In this document: piece after piece, positions 57,385 through 64,000 of the stretch | Numbering within the stretch: position 1 is the stretch's first letter | How the letters are laid out: each line of letters starts with the position of its first letter | From: Echria macrotheca | Taxonomy: Eukaryota > Ascomycota > Sordariomycetes > Sordariales > Schizotheciaceae | Assembly (NCBI GenBank): GCA_030411725.1 | Contig: MU839835.1 | Coordinates: 434,001 to 498,000, forward strand | Direction: 5' to 3' | DNA: 64,000 nt | The notes under the pieces: generated by a model | Database searches by the model: none | Told to the model about the DNA's origin: nothing | Seen by the model: the letters and a program-made list of their open reading frames with translations, nothing else | Made by a program: the position numbers and the translations under genes

Positions 57385-59294
57385 ATGGCTCTGACAAGGT
57401 TCACCATCGTGGCCGCCGTTCTATCGGCGTGGGCTGATCAGTCCACGGCCATCTCCTCGGCGTGTGCACCTCGCTTCACCTGGGAAGACGCGCAGTTGAC
57501 GGACTCGATAGCTTCCAGCAATGCGTCGTTGTTTGGTTTCGACAGCAACTCGACCACGGCAAAAATCTCGCCCAAGTGTAAGGTCTTCCCCGGCGACGCC
57601 GCCTGGCCCTCTCAACTTGTCTGGAATCTGTTCAACGTCACGCTCGGCGGCGCCTTGATCAAGACGGTTCCGCTCGCGGCGCCATGCTACAACAACTGGC
57701 CGCAGCACGACGCTGCGCAGTGTCAGTATGTCACGAACAACTGGGCCGATCCGCATCTGCACGTTAGCGACCCAACCTCGGCCCAGTTTCCGCTGTACCA
57801 GGGCCGGACCTGCATGCCGACAGACAATCCGAACGACAACTGCACCTTGGGCGGGTATGCGTCGTACTCGGTCGCTGTCACCAAGGTCTCCCAAATTCAA
57901 CTGGCCCTGAACCTTGCGCGCAATACCAATATCAGGCTGGTGGTGCGGAATACCGGTCATGACTTTGCCGACAAGTCCATCGGCGCCGGCGCACTCTCCG
58001 TGTGGACGCACAAGCTGAAGGACATCCAGTTCATTTCCAACTATGGCTGCAAGGGATTCCAGGGTCCTGCGTTCAAGATTGGTAGCGGCGTCGAGACGGA
58101 GGATCTGTATCGTGCTGCAGAGCAGAACAGCGTCACGGTTGTCGGTGGCGAGTGCCGAGTAAGTGACTTAGCCCCTGTTCTTGTGCTGGCTAACAACCCA
58201 AGACGGTCGGCATTGCTGGCGGCTACATCGCCGGAGGTGGTCACTCGCCGATGTCGTCGCTCGTTGGGATGGGTGCTGACCAGGTGCTGTCGATGGATGT
58301 CGTCTTGCCGAGTGGGCGCTACGTCACCGTCAGCGAGGACTCGTATCCCGATCTCTTCTGGGCTCTTCGCGGCGGCGGAGGCAGCACTTACGGAGTTGTC
58401 ACATCCGTGACGGTCCGGGCCTACCCCAAAATCCCGGTGACCACCATGACCTTTGGTTTTGCGACAAGCTCCAACGTCACGGCCGACACGTTCTGGGCCG
58501 GCATCGGCAAGTACATGAGCTACTTTGATACCTTCACGGCGGCCGGCGCGTATGGCTATTTCCTTACCGTCGGCATCGGGCCAGGCCAGTTCTTCTTCCA
58601 GTTCATGCCGATGTGGGGGAACAACATGACGAAGCCGCAATTCACGACTCTTGTCACGCCGTTCCTCAACGACTTGGCCAGTCTTGGCATTGCCGTCACT
58701 CCCAACATCACCGAGTATCCTTCCTTCTACTCGGCCTACACCGGAACGTTCCCGCCAGAACAAGTCGGCAACACCAACTCACACGCCGCCTCGCGTCTCT
58801 TTCCCAAAGAGAACTTTCAAGGCACGAAGCTGAACCAGACGCTCGCCGCGGTACGGTACGCCATCGAGGGCGGCGGTGTGCTGATTGGGTACAACATCCG
58901 CTCTGCTCCGAACCCGACCGTCAACCAGGCCAACAGCGTGAACCCGGCGTGGCGCAAGACAACAGGATTTTTCATTCTCGGCGCCTCGTGGGCGGCCAAC
59001 GCGACCGACGCAGAGATTGCGCAGGTGAGCGAGACCATGACGACCGACTGGATGGCGAAGTGGCGGGCGGTATCGCCGGGCGCTGGATCGTACATGTCGG
59101 AGGGCGACATCAACGAGCCAAACTTCCAGCAGTCGTTCTATGGCGATTACTATCCAAAGCTGCTGGCACTTAAGAAGCTGTATGATCCGACCGGTCTGTT
59201 CTATGCGCCGACGGCTGTGGGATCGGAGGATTGGTACATTACGGACCAGGAGGCGTGGATTCCGACGCAGAACGGGAGGCTTTGTCGGAAGTAG
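57385..59294 (+). CDS. Secreted FAD-linked oxidoreductase (PCMH type with BBE tail)
   Basis: Exons 57385-58158 and 58203-59294 (44-nt intron, GTAAGT..CCCAAG) give 621 residues. A signal peptide begins MALTRFTIVAAVLSAWA. The PCMH FAD-binding domain shows VVRNTGHDF (His about 192) and, across the join, GGECRTVGIAGGY followed by GGGHSPMSS (Cys about 257); His and Cys at these places are the covalent FAD attachment sites in bicovalent flavoenzymes of this group. The C-terminus NFQQSFYGDYYPKLLALKK..DPTGLFY is the BBE (berberine-bridge-enzyme) motif. Several N-glycosylation sequons are present. Likely an extracellular oxidase of an alcohol or carbohydrate. About 18 kb from the NRPS, so cluster membership is unlikely. 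Confidence 0.88.
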
Positions 59295-60106
59295 ATTTGT
59301 GCAATTGACCGAGTTTTTTGCGCCTAACCGTATTTGACGCGATTCAGTCCTTGACTCCCACGACTTGGGCGTGTTCTATTTGTCTGTTGAACGAATGGAA
59401 GGCCATCAAGCGGACGGCATGGGGGTTGAGCTGCAAAGATATAATGGCCATGTTGATTGGGTTGTGTCTCGATGCGTGGATGCGAGCCCGGAGCTGTGGA
59501 GGGTCCGCTGCAGTGGAGGCAGGTGGGGCCGCCCACGGCCCGTGATGCATCGATGGCCCGTGCTGCCATCCCGATCCACCGACTCCGGCCCCGGATGCCA
59601 AGGAATCCACCACGAATCCCCTGCGGGTCTGTCAAACAGGGTTGTTCGGCTCGGGGGAGGATATTCAGAAACGTACAATACCCGTATGTACGGCGCGAGT
59701 TTCACTCTCTCGATCCCCAGCCTCCGAGTCATCGGGGATTGCGTGAGAATCTGGCCGGGGTCGGACAATCTCGGTGGCGCTTCCGTGTAGCACCTCTCTG
59801 ATTGGCCGCCCGTACCCCACCGGAAGCCGGGAGCTGGCGATGGCAGCTTCCAGAAACTCTTCGACGTCACGCGTTTCGTCCGAGGAAGGCGCAAGCTGGT
59901 TATAAATCCGCAATGAGGCCAAATTCATCACACCCTCTCATTCTTTTCTCCCAACATCTCCCCCAAGCTTCAACACGGCGAAATCCATTGATCACTGATC
60001 ATTTTGCGGCTTCTAATATTCAAAGTCGGCTGGCCGAAACATTTCACACTATATAGTATACATCTGCATAAACCTGCTTACTCATTACGAGGAGAGGTAA
60101 GGCAAG
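59295..60106. other. Intergenic upstream of the RING gene
   Basis: No supported gene. A TATATAG at about 60050-60056 lies 50 bp before the RING start codon. The rest shows no clear structure. Confidence 0.45.
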
Positions 60107-61186
60107 ATGTCCGACAACTCCCTGTATTGCCACGCATGCCACCATCAATGGCAGAGCACTTCGGACGCCATCGAGTGTCCTGCCTGTAGGAGTGCATCTA
60201 CCGAGATCGTTCGCGAGTCCCCTCCGTCGCTGGCGACAAGAACACCGCTAACGGGCTTCCAGATCACTCCTGAACATGACCCTCGTCACTTCCACAACCC
60301 GGCTGAGGACGCGCCTGCAACTGCGCCTACACCCGCAGTTGCAGAGTCGCAGCCGACCGTGGAGTCAACCACGGGCACTGTCGACCAAGAAATGACAGAT
60401 GCGCCTGCGACGGAATCATCAACCGATACCCAGGGTTCCGATCATGCTCAAACCGGAAGCAACGCAGCTCCTCGTCGCCCAGAGTTTGTGTTTGTCTTCC
60501 CGCCGCCAGTGGTCACTTTCCACACCACAGTGGTCACCGATACGCATGTTCCACCACCGGACGCAGCTGGACCACGCGGTCCGCCGGTTACAACCCACTT
60601 CAGCGTCAACGTGTTCCCGCACCTCATGCCGAGATTCCACGTTGCACCCACGGCTCCGCAACCGAATGCTGCTCCGAATGGTACTGAGGACCAGCCCGAG
60701 AGTCAGCAGGGCGAGCATCAGCATGGACCCGCTCGCACACCCAGCTTCCTCGAACTCCTCCTGGGATCGATGTTTGCAGCCAATCCGGCGAACGCCGCCT
60801 TTGGCGATGCCGTCTTCTCTCAGGAGGCGCTTGATCGCATCATCACGCAGTTGAGGGAGCAGAGCGGGCCTGGAGGTGCACCGCCTGTATCGCAATCTGC
60901 CATCGAAAAGCTGGAGGTCAAGGACCTGGACGAGAAGATGTTGGGTGGCGAAGAGAAGACGCGCTGCGTCATCTGCGTCGATGAGATGTCGATCGGTGAG
61001 AAGGCGTCGGTTCTTCCCTGCAACCACTTCTTCCACGGCGAGTGCGTCACACCCTGGCTTAAGCAGCACAACACGTGTCCTGTCTGCCGGCAGTCGATCG
61101 AACCGGAACCGGTCAAGCCAGAGAAGGCTGCGCAGTTTGCGAATGAGCACGAGCCCCATGCCCCTGGCGCCCAGGATTGCTCATGA
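60107..61186 (+). CDS. RING-H2 E3 ubiquitin ligase, RNF115/126-like
   Basis: Single exon, 359 residues. An N-terminal zinc ribbon (Cys8, Cys11, Cys24, Cys27: YCHACHHQW..ECPAC) is followed by a long disordered Pro/Thr/Gln-rich stretch. The C-terminal RING-H2 finger at about 287-327 reads CVICVDEM..PCNHFFHGECVTPWL..CPVC, with all eight C3H2C3 ligands. Zinc ribbon plus distant RING-H2 is the layout of RNF115/RNF126 and of the related plant and fungal E3 ligases, which bind ubiquitin or hydrophobic substrates at the N-terminus and act in cytosolic quality control. A housekeeping gene by context. Confidence 0.9.
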   Translation: MSDNSLYCHACHHQWQSTSDAIECPACRSASTEIVRESPPSLATRTPLTGFQITPEHDPRHFHNPAEDAPATAPTPAVAESQPTVESTTGTVDQEMTDAPATESSTDTQGSDHAQTGSNAAPRRPEFVFVFPPPVVTFHTTVVTDTHVPPPDAAGPRGPPVTTHFSVNVFPHLMPRFHVAPTAPQPNAAPNGTEDQPESQQGEHQHGPARTPSFLELLLGSMFAANPANAAFGDAVFSQEALDRIITQLREQSGPGGAPPVSQSAIEKLEVKDLDEKMLGGEEKTRCVICVDEMSIGEKASVLPCNHFFHGECVTPWLKQHNTCPVCRQSIEPEPVKPEKAAQFANEHEPHAPGAQDCS

Positions 61187-61992
61187 GATTGAGTTGGTGG
61201 TTGGAAGGCGTCAACGGAGAACAGTACCCCGGGATGCGACAATCGTCGCTAAACCTGAAGAATGACGAGGGGTGAGGGGGGAATAGAATCCTATAAGTTT
61301 GGGTTCAGGAGACTCTGCATTTATTAGCATGGCGTTGGGTGGATATACCAGTGATTAGGGGGGTTTCAGGGCTATGACGGCGACGACGGTACGGTTTTCA
61401 TGGGATTCATGGGTTCGACAGGACGGAGCGTCTTTGACGCATTTGTATGATTGTACGATACAGGGATAGGCTGAATGCTTAGTTTCTAATCTCGTGCGTG
61501 CGGATTGGAACCTGATGCAGCTGCAACATTCGCCTGTTTCTCGTTAGAAGTAGGCAGTTAATAACCTTGCTTCGGCAACCAGATTGATGATGCCGTTGCT
61601 AAATTGCTCATCTGCGACCCCAGGCATTTGAATGCCGATGGATCAGTGCTGACGTATGTTTGTCCGTGACCAAGTTTGTCTTGCCACAGATTAGAGACCC
61701 TAGCTTGCTAGGGCTCTCTATAGAAGAACTTTATCATCGCTGCATCCTTTGGTTAATACGTGGAGAGTCATCAGAGAAGCTGAGAAGGCGAAGAATAAAG
61801 AGTCGTCAATTCCCGATGCTGAGTGCTGGTCAGGCACATGTGTGAGGTCATCGCTGTTCTTTTTCTATCACTGAACCGAACCGCCTAATCTCCTGCATTT
61901 GTCTGGCAGTTTTCAAATTTTCATTGGAGTTAAAAAAAATTGAGAATGCAAAGACGATGAAGGACATCAAAAAAAATTACAGGCAAAAAAAT
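61187..61992. other. Intergenic, no gene seen
   Basis: 3' flank of the RING gene and the stretch before the tRNA-Ala gene. A-rich tracts occur near 61.93-61.99 kb, where a minus-strand Pol III terminator (T run on that strand) would be expected. Confidence 0.5.
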
Positions 61993-62099
61993 TGGACATA
62001 CCGCGGATCGAACGCGGGACCGTCTGTATAAGCAACCGTACCGTGCCGTGGCGGGGTAGGCATTGCAAAACAGAAATCATACCACTAGACCATATGCCC
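61993..62099 (-). tRNA. tRNA-Ala (anticodon TGC) with long intron and unusual body
   Basis: On the minus strand the acceptor GGGCATA pairs with TATGTCC, giving a G3-U70 pair, the alanine identity element, with discriminator A. Counting from the 5' end, the stem TCTGT/ACAGA frames loop TTTGCA..T, anticodon TGC. An intron of about 35 nt follows position 37 and contains TTGC, able to pair with the anticodon loop. The T-arm is CCGCG TTCGATC CGCGG. The D-arm (TGGTCTAGTGGTATGATT) is of the tRNA-Pro kind rather than the usual Ala AGCTCA kind. A run of T after the gene on its strand would end transcription. Confidence 0.8.
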
Positions 62100-63064
62100 T
62101 TTGCACTGTTATTTACCGATTGGAGAATTGTACCTTATAACGTCCGAGCTGGCGGGTGGGGTGCGTCGCTTTGATTGGACGGAGGGAGATGGGAGCTTTG
62201 TTTTTCAGGGAGCTGTGGTGCGATGGATTTGTTGAGGATGGGTTTGAGTTTGGATTATGTGTTTTGATTGAGAATAAGTTCGCAAGTTTGTTTTGTTTTG
62301 CATGCTGCCGCTGGTGGTGGTGATTATTTGTTGGGCCGTTTTGGTGGTGTTGGCACGTCATCAGCGTCTCATGCACTTGGCATTCATCACTGTGAATTTC
62401 TGGTAGGTTATTAAGGGTACAGAACCTGAATGAGTAGGTATTTTCGCGATGGTGGGGATAATAAAACATGAGAGACGATAATATGTTGAAGTCAAGTCAC
62501 TTTGTCACCTACTAATGAATATGATGGAAGGGCTTAAACTGGGATCCCAGGTCTCTCTCCTGGTGTTTCGCCCGATGAAGCATCCATCCGGATCATCGAA
62601 TACCCGGTTGGACTTCAAGGACCCGGCAAGTTCAAGTGCTACGGTAAGTAGGGTCTTGGGGGGGAAAACAGCACTGCTAAGGATTGATGAGCTGGAGCAT
62701 ATACAGTCTACTCATTGAAAATCTGTCGCATGCTCCCTGGTCAATTGGCTTGGGGAGACTCATTCGTTCCTAGAGAACTCGTCCCGTACCTACCACACAG
62801 CATCCCGATTAAGATAACCTCGGTAGGAACCTTGAGAGGGCGTGCCGCCATGCTCAGGTGAAAATTCAGTGCAAACTCAGACCCCTGCTCACACATCACC
62901 AGCCCCTTTCTGTGCGTCGCCCAAGTGACAATAACAAACATGGGGGGGGGGGGGGGGGGGGGGAGACAAAGGCGCTAGCTAAAAAACGCTCCAACCACAA
63001 AAAACAAAAAACAAAAAAAAAAAGAAAATAAAAAAAAAAACAAAATAAAAAAANNNNNNNNNNG

Positions 63065-63131
<67 letters not shown>

Positions 63132-63232
63132 ACTTCCAAGGCGGTTCTAGACAGCCTAGACCGAGGCAACAAAGTACTTGTACAAGAAACTTCCAATGAT
63201 ATAGAGCACCGTTATATGCTTCCCCATTAGAG
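62100..63232. other. Non-coding with assembly gap and homopolymers
   Basis: No supported gene. It contains a 22-G run (62942-62963), an A-rich tract (about 62998-63053), ten N (63054-63063) and a 67-C run (63065-63131). These are best explained as gap-edge sequencing or assembly artefacts. Any translated Gly-rich frame across it is meaningless. Confidence 0.8.
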
Positions 63233-64000
63233 TTATCCTATCAACGGGAAGAAAAGCCAGATGGCAACTAGGCAATAAGACAAAAACACAAACCCAAACA
63301 CAAACACAGAATCTCTAACCGCCCTCGATTGGAACACGCCAGATCCCGCCTTGGAAAGAAACCGGGATCCAGCTGCCGACCTTGCCTGTAATGGAGCTAT
63401 CGCATAGGCCATGTAACATCCAAAATGCCGGAGATGCCATGGCACGAAACCTCTCTGCTTTGCCACCCGGCGACTCCTCGCTAGCTGATTCAGCTGGTAA
63501 CTGCTAAGAAATGCAGTATTAATTAGGGTCAGCTCCTGGAAGGAGTGTTCGCACGCTCCCGCTTCTATCAGAGCGGTGACCGTATCAAAGCATCGACTGC
63601 TGGATACCTCACCAGCAAGGTTGAATCTCTCAACTAGAGCTGTCCACGGAGTTCGTTGTCGCGATTCCAGATCCGGGTCATACTTGTCAGATACAGGCGG
63701 CAGTGGCACTGGTTGGTTAGGCGAAGCACCACGAGAGACGAGAGTTCGAACAGTCTTCAGAATGCGGTCGATATCCATTTCACCCAAGTCCATGGATCCT
63801 AGTAACGGCTTGATTGCGTGGTATAACAGGGCATGCTGGCTAGAAGCCAGTTTGAACAGACCAGGGTCGGTGTCTAGGAGCCGCTCAGCGCAGAGTTGAA
63901 GACCTGCTTGAAGGACAAAAGTGAGAAGCTTAGTGTGTCCGGTTTGCCTTGTCTCCTGACAATCAGTTTCGCGCACTAGACCAGGATTAAGGTAGGCGTA
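63233..64000 (-). CDS. C-terminal part of an ankyrin-type protein, open at the window edge
   Basis: The minus-strand frame is open from base 64000 to a stop at 63233, so only the last 255 codons are present. It shows degenerate ankyrin-like units (LLTFVLQAGLQLCAERLL; VRTLVSRGASPNQPV; TVTALIEAGA) spaced by long loops, as in the C-terminal regions of fungal NACHT-ankyrin or stand-alone ankyrin proteins, then a hydrophobic tail (VFVFGFVFLSYCLVAIWLFF) that may be a membrane segment. The catalytic or signalling part, if any, lies outside the window. The assembly gap 100 bp downstream does not interrupt the frame. Confidence 0.55.
   Translation of the reverse strand, partial: YAYLNPGLVRETDCQETRQTGHTKLLTFVLQAGLQLCAERLLDTDPGLFKLASSQHALLYHAIKPLLGSMDLGEMDIDRILKTVRTLVSRGASPNQPVPLPPVSDKYDPDLESRQRTPWTALVERFNLAGEVSSSRCFDTVTALIEAGACEHSFQELTLINTAFLSSYQLNQLARSRRVAKQRGFVPWHLRHFGCYMAYAIAPLQARSAAGSRFLSKAGSGVFQSRAVRDSVFVFGFVFLSYCLVAIWLFFPLIG

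Noticed and set aside
57385..59294. FAD oxidoreductase as a member of the peptide cluster
   Set aside because: It is 18 kb beyond the NRPS, separated by STAND, SAT4-like, DUF3433 genes and the RIP island.
62975..63196. Glycine-rich minus-strand frame over the N gap
   Set aside because: Translation of a homopolymer artefact and N bases.

Overview
The window is nuclear DNA of a filamentous ascomycete (Pezizomycotina, probably a Sordariomycete; inference). The basis is short GT..AG introns of 44-80 nt, a hydrophobin, a fungal STAND/NLR protein, SAT4/rhodopsin-like and DUF3433 membrane proteins, a large nonribosomal peptide synthetase (NRPS), and an AT-rich island with the stop-codon pattern left by repeat-induced point mutation (RIP). 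A 10-N gap flanked by long G, A and C homopolymers (about 62.94-63.13 kb) marks this as a draft assembly.

Layout. 0-1.1 kb: the end of an uncertain gene and three tRNA genes (Ser-AGA, Asp-GTC, Glu-CTC; the last two carry introns). 2.2-5.1 kb: hydrophobin-like gene, hypothetical gene, THEM6-like thioesterase. 6.2-38.9 kb: a candidate secondary-metabolite cluster with a bZIP-ankyrin regulator, a branched-chain aminotransferase, a P450, a 3.4-kb stretch without genes, a full-length ABCC transporter, an RTA1-like membrane protein and a four-module NRPS of 5625 residues. 40-50.3 kb: STAND protein, SAT4/rhodopsin-like protein, tandem DUF3433 protein. 50.4-51.5 kb: RIP-damaged island holding a recognisable pseudogene. 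52-61.2 kb: divergent aspartic peptidase, GPI-anchored candidate, DUF6594 protein, secreted FAD oxidoreductase, RING-H2 E3 ligase. 62-64 kb: a tRNA-Ala of unusual body, the assembly gap, and an ankyrin-type gene fragment running off the right edge.

How the cluster may work. The NRPS reads, after an N-terminal half condensation domain, A-T-E, C-A-T, C-A-T, C-A-T-E, then a terminal condensation-like domain, which predicts a cyclic tetrapeptide. The companion genes match the known HC-toxin (TOXE, TOXF, HTS1) and apicidin (APF1, APF2, APF4 and P450s) systems by family: a bANK regulator, a BCAT-type aminotransferase, P450 and NRPS. The fatty-acid synthase, pyrroline-carboxylate reductase and MFS pump of those clusters are absent here; an ABCC pump and an RTA1-like protein stand in the transport position. 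The first epimerisation domain has lost its catalytic histidine and its other E motifs, while the second is intact, so the product probably differs stereochemically from the known family members. A sequence matching the TOXE tox-box consensus lies about 46 bp upstream of the aminotransferase start codon; it is suggestive but statistically weak.

All splice models were made by eye from reading frames, splice signals and family motifs. No database search was possible.
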